This document shows positions 6,641 through 12,976 of a stretch of 13,486 nucleotides of DNA, one piece after another. This stretch comes from RBG-16-64-43 sp035288225 (GTDB lineage Bacteria > Chloroflexota > Anaerolineae > Anaerolineales > RBG-16-64-43). The first letter of the stretch is position 1. Every line of letters starts with the position of its first letter. Under the pieces are notes generated by a model. The model searched no databases, was not told where the DNA came from, and saw only the letters and a list, made by a program, of their open reading frames with translations. The DNA lies in NCBI GenBank assembly GCA_035288225.1, contig DATEAT010000027.1:1-13486 (forward strand), given 5' to 3'. Both the position numbers and the translations under genes were made by a program.

Positions 6641-7189
6641 TCAGGCCCCTTTCTGGAACGGCATGCCGAGTAGCTGCAGCAGGCGTCGGCCCTCTTCATC
6701 GTTGCGCGCGCTGGTCACAATCGTCACCTCAAACCCGCGCGCCTTGTCGATCTTGTCGTACTGAATTTCCGGGAAAATCAACTGCTCACGCAGGCCGAGG
6801 GTGTAGTTGCCGCGCCCGTCGAAGCTGTCTTCGGGCACGCCGCGGAAATCGCGCACCCGCGGCAGGGCCACGTTCATCAGCCGATCGAGGAACGACCACA
6901 TGCGCTCGCCGCGCAGGGTGACCATGGCGCCGATGACGCGCCCCTCGCGCAACTTGAAGTTGGCGATGCTCTTGCGCGCCTTGGTCACCACCGGCTTCTG
7001 CCCGGCGATGATCGTCAGGTCGCCCACCGCCGCCTCGAGCGCCTTGGGGTTGTCGAGCGCCTCGCCCAGGCCGATATTGACCACTATCTTGCGCACCTGC
7101 GGCACCTGCATTGGATTGGTGTAGCCGAAATCGCGCCGCAGGGCAGGCACAATTTCCGTTCGATAGCGTTCCAGCATGTTATGAGCCAT
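6641..7189 (-). CDS. rplE: 50S ribosomal protein L5
   Basis: L5 binds 5S rRNA and contacts the P-site tRNA in the central protuberance. It is 182 residues (family about 179-187). Hallmarks are IVVNIGLGEA at 35-44, IAGQKPVVTKARKSIANFKL at 61-80, and DSFDGRGNYTLGLREQLIFP at 121-140. The ATG at 7189 is chosen because it keeps the whole first helix; a second ATG four codons on is possible, and the Shine-Dalgarno (GGAG and GAAGAAG) is not decisive. The stop is only 2 nt before the start of the S14 gene. Confidence 0.97.
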   Translation of the reverse strand: MAHNMLERYRTEIVPALRRDFGYTNPMQVPQVRKIVVNIGLGEALDNPKALEAAVGDLTIIAGQKPVVTKARKSIANFKLREGRVIGAMVTLRGERMWSFLDRLMNVALPRVRDFRGVPEDSFDGRGNYTLGLREQLIFPEIQYDKIDKARGFEVTIVTSARNDEEGRRLLQLLGMPFQKGA

Positions 7190-7210
7190 GGCTCTTCTTC
7201 ACTCCAGCGG

Positions 7211-7531
7211 CTAGGCGTCGATCACGGCGTGGCAATTCTTGCACACCCGCACGCGCCGTTCGCCCTGTGGCTGCCGGCCCACCCGCGATGCTTCACCGCA
7301 CTTGGGGCAGACCAGCATCACGTTCGAAAGATGCATCGGCCCAGGAAACTCAACGATGCCCGGGGTTAGCGCCCGGCCTTGGGTCTGGACCTGGCGCTTG
7401 TGCTTCTTGCGCAGGTTGACACCTTCCACAACCACGAAGTCGGCGCTCGGGATGACGCGCAGCACCTGGCCGCGCTTGCCGCGGTCCTTCCCGCTCAGCA
7501 CTTCGATCGTGTCGCCCTTCTTGATGTTCAC
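7211..7531 (-). CDS. rplX: 50S ribosomal protein L24
   Basis: L24 is an assembly-initiator protein that binds the 5' end of 23S rRNA. It is 106 residues. The KOW domain is at the N-terminus (IKKGDTIEVLSGKDRGKRGQ, residues 3-22). The C-terminal part carries four cysteines at 75, 78, 97 and 100 (CPKC and CKNC), a zinc-ribbon pattern seen in many bacterial L24s. The start is GTG (7531), supported by GAGGAG upstream and by the family N-terminus. The gene is separated from rplE by 21 nt. Confidence 0.97.
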   Translation of the reverse strand: MNIKKGDTIEVLSGKDRGKRGQVLRVIPSADFVVVEGVNLRKKHKRQVQTQGRALTPGIVEFPGPMHLSNVMLVCPKCGEASRVGRQPQGERRVRVCKNCHAVIDA

Positions 7532-7551
7532 AGTCGGCTCCTCATCCTGCG

Positions 7552-7623
7552 CGCGAACCCGTACGGTCGCGGCCCCGGATCCTCTGGGGCATGTCCCCTA
7601 GAGCACCTCGGGGGCCAGCCCCC
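7552..7623 (-). other. Cluster of three hairpins in the rplN-rplX gap
   Basis: The mRNA strand of this gap can form three successive hairpins. The first (7610-7623) is GGGGG/CCCCC with a 4-nt loop, starting at the last base of the rplN stop. The second (7582-7603) is CTCT-GGGG paired with CCCC-AGAG around an ACATG loop with one bulged A. The third (7552-7571) is CGCGA-CC paired with GG-TCGCG around a 5-nt loop with one bulge. None is followed by a U-run. They precede the rplX ribosome binding site by about 10-15 nt. A role in mRNA processing or translation control is inference only. Confidence 0.4.
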
Positions 7624-7643
7624 TACAAGACTTCGGGGGCAAG
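7594..7643 (-). repeat. 25-nt tandem duplication of the rplN 3' end
   Basis: On the coding strand, 7643-7619 encodes Leu-Ala-Pro-Glu-Val-Leu-stop plus GGGG, the end of L14. The adjacent 7618-7594 again encodes Leu-Ala-Pro-Glu-Val-Leu-stop plus GGGA. The two units match at 19 of 25 positions. All five differences inside the codons are synonymous (CTT/CTG, GAA/GAG, GTC/GTG, and two in TTG/CTC). The period of 25 puts the second copy in the +1 frame relative to rplN, behind its TAG. Confidence 0.7.
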
Positions 7644-7994
7644 CGAGACGATCTTCATGAAGCCCTTCTCGCGTAACTCGCGCGCCACCGGCCCGAAAAT
7701 GCGGGTGCCTCTGGGGTTCTCACCGTCGGCATCCAATATGACGGCCGCGTTGTCGTCGAAGCGGATGTACGACCCATCCTCGCGGCGGTACTCTTTGGTG
7801 GTGCGCACGATAACGGCCTTGACCACTTCGCTCTTCTTCACCGCCCCCTGCGGCGCGGCGGATTTCACTGCGGCCACCACCACGTCGCCGATGGAGCCCG
7901 TCTTGCGGCGCGAGCCGCCCTGGATGTGGATCACCAGCAACTCGCGCGCGCCGGTGTTGTCGGCCACCGTCAGGCGCGTCTCTTGTTGGATCAT
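7623..7994 (-). CDS. rplN: 50S ribosomal protein L14
   Basis: L14 lies at the subunit interface and contacts 16S rRNA helix 14; in other bacteria it is also the binding surface of the silencing factor RsfS. It is 123 residues, normal (122-123). It starts MIQQETRLTVADNTGARELL and contains GDVVVAAVKSAAP, the VRTTKEYRREDGSYIRFDDN stretch and GTRIFGPVARELR. It ends IVSLAPEVL. The start overlaps rpsQ by 4 nt. The 3' end is unusual: codons 118-123 and the stop are repeated just downstream in another frame (see the repeat at 7594-7643). The 91-nt gap to rplX is the longest in the spc part. Confidence 0.98.
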   Translation of the reverse strand: MIQQETRLTVADNTGARELLVIHIQGGSRRKTGSIGDVVVAAVKSAAPQGAVKKSEVVKAVIVRTTKEYRREDGSYIRFDDNAAVILDADGENPRGTRIFGPVARELREKGFMKIVSLAPEVL

Positions 7995-8284
7995 GCCGCA
8001 CCTCCGGCGTTGGCGGCGTCAGGCGAAACCGCCACCTGCTGCCCGCGCTGGAGGACCTTTTCCACCACCCAGCGCTTGCTGTGCGAAAGCGGGCGGCTCT
8101 CCACAAGTTCCACCTTATCGCCCAGGCTGCAACCCAGCGGGTCGTGGGCCATGAATTTCGATGAGCGGTGGACCACTTTGCCGTACAGCGGGTGGCGCAC
8201 GGTGTAGTCCACGCGCACGACCACGCTCTTGGTCATGCGGGCGCTCACCACGGTGCCGATCATGCGACGGCGTTCGTTGGTCAT
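7991..8284 (-). CDS. rpsQ: 30S ribosomal protein S17
   Basis: S17 is an OB-fold primary 16S rRNA-binding protein. It is 97 residues, slightly longer than the usual 80-90 because of an Ala/Gly-rich C-terminal tail (SPDAANAGGAA). The core reads MIGTVVSARMTKSVVVRVDY, then HPLYGKVVHRSSKFMAHDP and the VELVESRPLSHSKRW block typical of S17. The start overlaps the rpmC stop (ATGA). The tail encodes GGAGGTG, the ribosome binding site of rplN, and its own stop overlaps the rplN start by 4 nt. Confidence 0.97.
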   Translation of the reverse strand: MTNERRRMIGTVVSARMTKSVVVRVDYTVRHPLYGKVVHRSSKFMAHDPLGCSLGDKVELVESRPLSHSKRWVVEKVLQRGQQVAVSPDAANAGGAA

Positions 8285-8496
8285 GCCTGCTGTCCTTCCC
8301 CTTCCGCTGCGAGCTCCCGCTCGCGCAGAAGCGTTTCGATGCGGGCGATGGTGCGGCGCACGACCTTGAGCCGGGTGTAGTCCGAGAGCTGGCCCATGGT
8401 GAACTGGAAGCGCAGCTTCATATACTCGTCGCGCGTTTCATCGAGCTTGGCGCGCAATTCAGCGGTCGCGAGGGCGCGCAGTTCTTCAACGTTCAT
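8281..8496 (-). CDS. rpmC: 50S ribosomal protein L29
   Basis: L29 is a small two-helix protein near the tunnel exit next to L23. It is 71 residues. It begins MNVEELRALATAELRAKLDE, holds LRFQFTMGQL (28-37) and the RRTIARIETLLRERE helix that marks the family. The glycine/glutamine tail (EGEGQQA) is longer than in most L29s and carries the AAGGA Shine-Dalgarno for rpsQ. It overlaps rplP at its start and rpsQ at its end, each by 4 nt (ATGA). Confidence 0.97.
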   Translation of the reverse strand: MNVEELRALATAELRAKLDETRDEYMKLRFQFTMGQLSDYTRLKVVRRTIARIETLLRERELAAEGEGQQA

Positions 8497-8927
8497 GCCG
8501 CCTCCTCGATGCGCCCGGTCTCCAGGCGCGCGATGGGCTTGGTGCGCAACGCGAGCTTGAAGGCGGCCCGCTCCAAGGCTTCCAGGGCGGCCTCTTCGGG
8601 CAGGCCACCGACTTCAAAAATGATGCGCCCGGGCTTGACCACCGCCACCCAGTGATCCACCGCGCCCTTGCCCTTGCCCATGCGCGTCTCGGCGGCTTTG
8701 CGCGTCACCGGCTTGTCGGGGAAGATGCGGATCCAGATCTTCCCGCGGCGCTTCATGGAATGGACCAAGGCGCGGCGAGCCGCTTCGATTTGGCGTTGGG
8801 TCATCCAGCCGGGCTCCAAGGCTTGCAGCCCCCACTCACCGAACGCCAACTCGGTGCCACGGGTCTCGTGGCCCTTCATGCGGCCGCGCATTTGCTTGCG
8901 CCATTTCACACGCTTCGGCAATAACAT
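8493..8927 (-). CDS. rplP: 50S ribosomal protein L16
   Basis: L16 organises the A-site tRNA binding region of the large subunit. It is 144 residues, normal. It starts MLLPKRVKWRKQMRGRMKG and includes QRQIEAARRAL, KIWIRIFPDKPVT and ETRMGKGKGAVDHWVAVVKPG. Arg82 in the RMGKGKG motif matches the arginine hydroxylated in E. coli L16. The ATG at 8927 has GAGGTG upstream. The last codons (EEAA) contain the GAGGAGG used by rpmC, and the two genes overlap by 4 nt, so L29 translation is probably coupled to L16. Confidence 0.98.
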   Translation of the reverse strand: MLLPKRVKWRKQMRGRMKGHETRGTELAFGEWGLQALEPGWMTQRQIEAARRALVHSMKRRGKIWIRIFPDKPVTRKAAETRMGKGKGAVDHWVAVVKPGRIIFEVGGLPEEAALEALERAAFKLALRTKPIARLETGRIEEAA

Positions 8928-8979
8928 TGCGTCACCTCACTTCGCCGCGCAGATGGGCTGGCCACCCCGCGGAGCACGG

Positions 8980-9660
8980 CTACTCGCTGACGTAAGCGCC
9001 TTCAGTCGCCGGCATGTTCGTCTCGTCCGCCTCGGGGCGCGCTTCACCCCGGAAGATCCACACCTTGACCCCAATTCGCCCATAGGTGGTCAGGGCCTCG
9101 GCCCGCGCAAAGTCCACGTCGGCGCGCAGCCATTGCAGCGGCACCCGGCCTTCGCGCACCCATTCGGTGCGGCGCATCTCGCTGCCCGAAAGCCGCCCGG
9201 CACACATGACCTTGATGCCCTTGGCGCCCTGGCGCATGGCCGAACTGACCGCGCGCTTCATCGCCCGGCTGTGGCCGATGCGCCGCTCGAGCTGGCGCGC
9301 AATATTGTCGGCCACCAACGGCGCTTCCAGGTCGGGCGCATTCACTTCCACCACCTTGAGGTCCACCTTGCAGCCGGTGAGCTGCTCCAGGTGCTGGCGC
9401 AGTTCTTTCACCGTGGCCCCCTTGCGCCCGATAAACACCCCGGGCTTGGCGGTGTGCACGAACACGCGCACCAAGTTGTGGTTGCGCTCGATCTCCACCC
9501 GCGCGATGGCCGCGCTGGTCGCGTCCTTGAGAATCAGGCGGCGGATGGCGATATCCTGGTGCAACTGGCTGGCGTACTGCTTGCCGCTCGCGAACCAGCG
9601 GCTGTCCCAGCTCTTGTTGATTCCCAGGCGAAATCCGATCGGATGTACTTTGCGCCCCAT
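8980..9660 (-). CDS. rpsC: 30S ribosomal protein S3
   Basis: S3 is part of the mRNA entry tunnel and has ribosomal helicase activity with S4 and S5. It is 226 residues. It begins MGRKVHPIGFRLGINKSW. The KH type II domain spans roughly 38-107, with its GxxG loop in FIGRKGATV (76-84). The C-terminal domain holds QGAKGIKVMCAGRLSGSEM and the WVREGRVPLQ stretch. The tail (EARPEADETNMPATEGAYVSE) is acidic and variable, as is usual. The ATG at 9660 has AGGAG five bases upstream. Between its stop and rplP lie 52 nt in which I see only the rplP ribosome binding site (GAGGTG). Confidence 0.98.
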   Translation of the reverse strand: MGRKVHPIGFRLGINKSWDSRWFASGKQYASQLHQDIAIRRLILKDATSAAIARVEIERNHNLVRVFVHTAKPGVFIGRKGATVKELRQHLEQLTGCKVDLKVVEVNAPDLEAPLVADNIARQLERRIGHSRAMKRAVSSAMRQGAKGIKVMCAGRLSGSEMRRTEWVREGRVPLQWLRADVDFARAEALTTYGRIGVKVWIFRGEARPEADETNMPATEGAYVSE

Positions 9661-9685
9661 AGCATCTCCTGGCCCGGTGCCGGCT

Positions 9686-9706
9686 GCGCCGCCCCACAGG
9701 GCGCGC
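9686..9706 (-). other. Possible hairpin in the rplV-rpsC gap
   Basis: In the 61-nt gap the mRNA strand can form two 4-bp G-C blocks (GCGC and GCCC on the 5' side) separated by a one-base bulge on the 3' side and closed by a TGTG loop. No U-tract follows. It may be structural noise in GC-rich DNA or a processing site. Confidence 0.3.
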
Positions 9707-9721
9707 CGTGCTCCGGAATTC

Positions 9722-10066
9722 TTACTCGGCCGTCACTTCGCGCAAGGTGATGGTGACGTGCGACGTGCGCCGCAGAATCGGCTTGAACCGTCCGCGCGCA
9801 CCGAAGCGCCGCCAGCGGCGGGTCGGTCCTTCATTGGCGAAGACCCCGCTCACCACCAGATCCTCCGTGCGCCAACCGGCGTTCTCTTCGGCATTGGCCA
9901 TGGCCGAGCGCAGCAGCTTGGCTACATCGTGCGCGGCGGTCTGCGGCATGCTTTGCAGGAGGGCCAAAGCCTGCGGCGCCTTGCGTCCGCGAATGACGTT
10001 GATGACGCGCCGCATCTTTTGCGCCGAGGAGGGTGCGAAGCGCAGGGTTGCCCTGACTTCTTCCAT
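9722..10066 (-). CDS. rplV: 50S ribosomal protein L22
   Basis: L22 lines the narrow part of the exit tunnel with L4, and its loop is a known site of macrolide-resistance mutations. It is 114 residues, family-typical. It begins MEEVRATLRFAPSSAQKMRR, has the NAEENAG stretch at about 58-64, and the beta-hairpin loop around 78-102 (NEGPTRRWRRFGARGRFKP) is intact. I see no insertion or deletion in the loop that would suggest a resistance allele. The start lies 3 nt after the rpsS stop, with a Shine-Dalgarno formed across that stop codon, so coupling to S19 translation is likely. A 61-nt gap with a possible hairpin follows before rpsC. Confidence 0.97.
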   Translation of the reverse strand: MEEVRATLRFAPSSAQKMRRVINVIRGRKAPQALALLQSMPQTAAHDVAKLLRSAMANAEENAGWRTEDLVVSGVFANEGPTRRWRRFGARGRFKPILRRTSHVTITLREVTAE

Positions 10067-10069
10067 GGA

Positions 10070-10387
10070 CTACCCCTCCTTGGCAGCGGGGGCCGGCGCC
10101 GCGGGAATGGCCGCCGTGGTGGCGGCTTCTCTCGTCACATGCCCGCGAAAGGTACGCGTCGGGGCGAATTCGCCCAGGCGGTGGCCCACCATGTTTTCGG
10201 TGACATAGATCGGCACGTGTCGCCGGCCGTCGTGAACCGCGATGGTGTGGCCCACCATCTGCGGGAAGATCGTGCTGGCGCGGCTCCAGGTGCGAATGAC
10301 TTTCTTTTCGCCGCGCTGGTTCATGGCCTCGACCTTCTTGAGCAGCTTCGGTTCGACGAACGGCCCCTTCTTCAGCGATCGCGACAT
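10070..10387 (-). CDS. rpsS: 30S ribosomal protein S19
   Basis: S19 is a head protein that pairs with S13 and contacts the A-site tRNA. It begins MSRSLKKGPFVEPKLLKKVE and holds the conserved IRTWSRASTIFPQMVGHTI and GHRLGEFAPTRTFRGH stretches. At 105 residues it is about ten longer than the usual 92-95, because the C-terminus carries an Ala/Pro-rich tail (AAIPAAPAPAAKEG). The ATG at 10387 has GGAGG seven bases upstream. The stop is 3 nt before rplV, whose Shine-Dalgarno (GGAGGGG) overlaps the last codons and stop of rpsS. Confidence 0.98.
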   Translation of the reverse strand: MSRSLKKGPFVEPKLLKKVEAMNQRGEKKVIRTWSRASTIFPQMVGHTIAVHDGRRHVPIYVTENMVGHRLGEFAPTRTFRGHVTREAATTAAIPAAPAPAAKEG

Positions 10388-10417
10388 GTTCTTGCCTCCA
10401 CACTAAACCCCGACGCC

Positions 10418-11260
10418 TCAGGCCTTCTTGCGCTTGGGCACCCGGCGCCGCACGATGAACTGATCGGTCAACTTGTTATTGCGGGTGCGCTTGCCGCGGG
10501 TGGGCTTGCCCCACGGGCTCTTCGGGCTGGGCATACCCGTCGGCTGCCGGCCTTCCCCGCCGCCGTGCGGATGGTCGCGCGGCGACATGGCCGTGCCGCG
10601 CACCGTCGGGCGCACACCGCGGTGGCGGCTGGCACCGGCTTTGCCCAGCTTCACGTTGCGCCGCTCCACGTTGCCCACGATGCCGATCGTTGCATAGCAG
10701 GTCTGCTTCACCAGACGCACCTCACCCGAAGGCAGGCGCACCTGGGCGTACTCGCTTTCCTTGGCCAGGATCTGCGCGCCGGCACCGGCCGAACGCACCA
10801 GCTGCCCGCCGCGCCCGTCCTGCAGTTCCACGTTGTGCACCAGCGTGCCCACCGGTATCTGCGAGATGGGCAACGCGTTGCCCGCGCGGATCTCCGCCTT
10901 CGGCCCCGCCATCACCGTGTCGCCCACCTTGAGGTCGAGCGGGGCGATGATGTATCGTTTTTCGCCATCGGCGTAGACCACGAGTGCAATGCGCGCCGTA
11001 CGATTCGGATCGTATTCGATGTGCGCCACGCGCGCTGCGATATCGCGCTTGTCACGCTTGAAATCGATGAGACGAATGTGGCGACGCTCGCCGCCGCCGC
11101 GATGTCGGACGGAGACCTTGCCCTGTACGTCGCGACCGCCGTGCCCGCGGCGCGGCACGATGAGCGAGCGCTCGGGCCGTGCGCGTGTGATCTCTTCGAA
11201 GGTCGGCCCGGCCATGCCCCGGCGACCGGGGGAAGTGGGTTTGAACTTCTTCACCGGCAT
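10418..11260 (-). CDS. rplB: 50S ribosomal protein L2
   Basis: L2 is among the most conserved ribosomal proteins; it is needed for subunit association and for a functional peptidyl transferase centre. The 280 residues are slightly above the usual 273-277. The N-terminus MPVKKFKPTSPGRRG, the OB-like domain with IEYDPNRTARIALVVYADGE (81-100) and the C-terminal RDHPHGGGEG (228-237) are all present. His230 lies in the conserved His-Pro-His motif equivalent to the functionally important E. coli His229 region. Compared with the common MNPVDHPHGGG, this protein has MSPRDHPHGGG. The basic tail ends RRRVPKRKKA. The start lies 4 nt after rplW, with GAAGGG overlapping the end of rplW as the likely ribosome binding site. 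Confidence 0.98.
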   Translation of the reverse strand: MPVKKFKPTSPGRRGMAGPTFEEITRARPERSLIVPRRGHGGRDVQGKVSVRHRGGGERRHIRLIDFKRDKRDIAARVAHIEYDPNRTARIALVVYADGEKRYIIAPLDLKVGDTVMAGPKAEIRAGNALPISQIPVGTLVHNVELQDGRGGQLVRSAGAGAQILAKESEYAQVRLPSGEVRLVKQTCYATIGIVGNVERRNVKLGKAGASRHRGVRPTVRGTAMSPRDHPHGGGEGRQPTGMPSPKSPWGKPTRGKRTRNNKLTDQFIVRRRVPKRKKA

Positions 11261-11264
11261 GAGA

Positions 11265-11567
11265 TTATCCCTTCACCCCTTCGAAGATTGGGATGGTACC
11301 CTTGGACAAGGTAACGATCGCCTTCTTGAATTCCGAGCGGCGGACGCGCAGGCGGCGGTTGCGCAGCGAGCGGGTGCGCTTCATGGGCACGATCAGCATG
11401 TTGACCTTGGCCACCTCGACATTCTCGAACAGGGTTTCGACCGCTTCCTTGACCTGGGCCTTGGTGGCGCTCGGCGCCACCTCGAACACGTACTGATGGC
11501 GCTTGCTGGCCAGGAAGGTCGTCTTCTCAGTGATGATCGGGCGCTTGAGAATCTCGTAGATCGTCAT
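11265..11567 (-). CDS. rplW: 50S ribosomal protein L23
   Basis: L23 sits at the tunnel exit and is the docking point for trigger factor and SRP in bacteria. It is 100 residues, a normal length. It starts MTIYEILKRPIITEKTT; Glu14 aligns with E. coli Glu18, the trigger-factor contact. The basic loop at about 63-79 (KRTRSLRNRRLRVRRSE) is the rRNA-binding extension. Its ATG overlaps the rplD stop in ATGA, and a GGGGAGGGG run inside the end of rplD provides the Shine-Dalgarno. The next gene, rplB, starts 4 nt after the stop. Confidence 0.97.
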   Translation of the reverse strand: MTIYEILKRPIITEKTTFLASKRHQYVFEVAPSATKAQVKEAVETLFENVEVAKVNMLIVPMKRTRSLRNRRLRVRRSEFKKAIVTLSKGTIPIFEGVKG

Positions 11568-12199
11568 GCGCCCCTCCCCGGATCGAGCCAGGCCCCGATC
11601 AGATCGAGCGCGGCCAATGGAACTACCACCTTCTGAAACGCGAACAGATCGCGGATGTTCAGGTAGTTGGCTCGCAGCGTCTTGGCGTGGGCCAAGTTGC
11701 GCACCGAGCGCTCCACCACCTCATCGCCCTGCGGCAAGAGGACCAAGGCATTCTCGCCGCCGGTCATCGCCTTGAGGGCCACGGCCATGGCGCTGGTGCT
11801 GGGCGTCTCGAGGGTCAGCTCGTCGACCACCACCAGCATCGCTTCGGCCGCCTTGGCCGAGAGCGCCGAGCGCAGTGCAGCGCGGCGCATCTTCACCGGC
11901 ATGCTGACCGAATAATCGCGCGGCACAGGCGTGTGCACTTTGCCGCCGCCGCGCCACTGCGGCGCGCGAGTCGAGCCCTGGCGGGCGCGGCCGGTGCCCT
12001 TCTGGCGCCATGGCTTGCGGCCGCCGCCGGAGACCTCGCCGCGGCCCTTGGTCTTGACCGTACCCAGGCGCGCGTTGGCCAACTGCCGCACCAGCGCCTG
12101 GTGCATCAGATCCTGCCGGACCGGAGCTTCGAAGATGGCCGCGGGCAAAGTCACCCGCTTCACCTTCTTGCCCTGCATGTTCACCACATCCACTTCCAT
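11564..12199 (-). CDS. rplD: 50S ribosomal protein L4
   Basis: L4 binds 23S rRNA and lines the polypeptide exit tunnel. In E. coli it also represses its own S10 operon, though whether that holds here is unknown. It is 211 residues, family-typical. The tunnel loop is recognisable as GGGRKPWRQKGTGRARQGS at about residues 58-76, inside a basic glycine-rich segment. The C-terminal half has the usual globular pattern with VVVDELTLETPST and LVLLPQGD. The ATG at 12199 has only a weak GAG-type Shine-Dalgarno; an alternative in-frame ATG seven codons later exists but would shorten the conserved first strand. The 3' end overlaps rplW by 4 nt (ATGA), suggesting translational coupling. Confidence 0.97.
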   Translation of the reverse strand: MEVDVVNMQGKKVKRVTLPAAIFEAPVRQDLMHQALVRQLANARLGTVKTKGRGEVSGGGRKPWRQKGTGRARQGSTRAPQWRGGGKVHTPVPRDYSVSMPVKMRRAALRSALSAKAAEAMLVVVDELTLETPSTSAMAVALKAMTGGENALVLLPQGDEVVERSVRNLAHAKTLRANYLNIRDLFAFQKVVVPLAALDLIGAWLDPGRGA

Positions 12200-12237
12200 A
12201 GGTATTCGCTCCCAACGCCGTGTGCGCGCCTGCCGGC

Positions 12238-12867
12238 TTACTGCTTGCGCGCCTCGCGGACGAGCACGATGCTGCCTTTGCCACCCGGCACGCTGCCCTC
12301 AACCCCGAGCAGGTTGCGTTGCGCGTCCACCAGCGCCACGCGCACCTTCGAAGAGGTGGAATGGGCCGAGCCCATATGCCCGGCCATGCGCTTGCCGCGG
12401 TAGACCCGCCCGGGTGTAGTGGTCTGGCCGATGGCGCCCGGCGCGCGCTGCCGGTCCGATTGACCATGGGTTTTCGGCCCGCCACTGAAGTGGTGGCGCT
12501 TCACGCCGCCCTGGAAGCCCTTGCCCTTGGAGGTGCCGAGAATGTCGACCCGCTCACCCACCGCAAAGACCTCGACTGTCAGGCGATCCCCCGGCTTCAG
12601 GCTCTCTTCGACGCCGGGCTCAAACTCGCGCAAATAGCGCAACGGCTGCGGGGTGGCCTTCTGCAGGTGGCCGCGCTCGCCGCCCGTGAGGTGCGAACTC
12701 TTGGCCTCGCCGAAGCCGAGTTGCACGGCGGCATACCCGTCTTTCTCGGGTGTACGCACCTGGACAACAAAACATGGCCCAGCTTCGATTAACGTGACCG
12801 GAACAAGGCGCCCGGCCTGGTCGAAGATCTGGGTCATGCCCACTTTTTTCCCAATCAACCCTTTCAT
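12238..12867 (-). CDS. rplC: 50S ribosomal protein L3
   Basis: L3 is an early-assembling large-subunit protein whose extended loop reaches the peptidyl transferase centre. The product is 209 residues, the normal length. Visible hallmarks are the start MKGLIGKKVGMTQIF, GTSKGKGFQG at 111-120 and GAIGQTTTPG at 144-153. The Gln at 148 matches the E. coli Gln that is N5-methylated by PrmB. I chose the ATG at 12867 because GAGGAG sits 6-8 nt upstream and the family starts MKGLIGKK. A further in-frame ATG at 12882 would add five residues (MRRQP), but it directly abuts that Shine-Dalgarno and has none of its own. The next gene, rplD, follows after 38 nt. Confidence 0.97.
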   Translation of the reverse strand: MKGLIGKKVGMTQIFDQAGRLVPVTLIEAGPCFVVQVRTPEKDGYAAVQLGFGEAKSSHLTGGERGHLQKATPQPLRYLREFEPGVEESLKPGDRLTVEVFAVGERVDILGTSKGKGFQGGVKRHHFSGGPKTHGQSDRQRAPGAIGQTTTPGRVYRGKRMAGHMGSAHSTSSKVRVALVDAQRNLLGVEGSVPGGKGSIVLVREARKQ

Positions 12868-12885
12868 CGGTTGTCTCCTCATGCT
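12860..12885 (-). promoter_or_regulatory. Ribosome binding site that fixes the rplC start
   Basis: The mRNA strand reads GCATGAGGAGACAACCGATG. The GAGGAG serves the second ATG (12867) at normal spacing. The first ATG, which overlaps the same G-rich motif, is too close to use it. This favours the shorter L3 with the family-typical N-terminus. Confidence 0.75.
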
Positions 12886-12951
12886 TGCACTTCGCGCGGG
12901 ACTGTCGGCTTGGGACGGGCCGCATCATCCCCCCGCCCGGCGGTCAGCGGT

Positions 12952-12976
12952 CGGCGGCCCCTGCCGGGGCCGGCCG
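12952..12976 (-). other. Strong GC hairpin in the rpsJ-rplC gap
   Basis: In the 138-nt rpsJ-rplC gap the mRNA strand can fold into a 7-bp uninterrupted stem (CGGCCCC with GGGGCCG) closed by a GGCA tetraloop. It extends by three more G-C pairs across one bulged C. No U-run follows, so it is not an intrinsic terminator. It could be a processing site or part of a regulatory leader for L3/L4 translation. The fold is read by eye, and GC-rich DNA makes chance hairpins common. Confidence 0.4.

Noticed and set aside
8668..9750. A 360-codon plus-strand open frame over rplP and rpsC
   Set aside because: Antisense shadow of two certain genes; no recognisable family and no reason from codon use to prefer it.
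9086..11314. A 742-codon open frame on the plus strand, antisense to rpsC, rplV, rpsS and rplB
   Set aside because: It lies opposite four well-recognised ribosomal protein genes. Long antisense frames are expected in GC-rich DNA because stop codons are rare in one antisense frame. The translation is rich in His, Arg and Ala with no recognisable domain.
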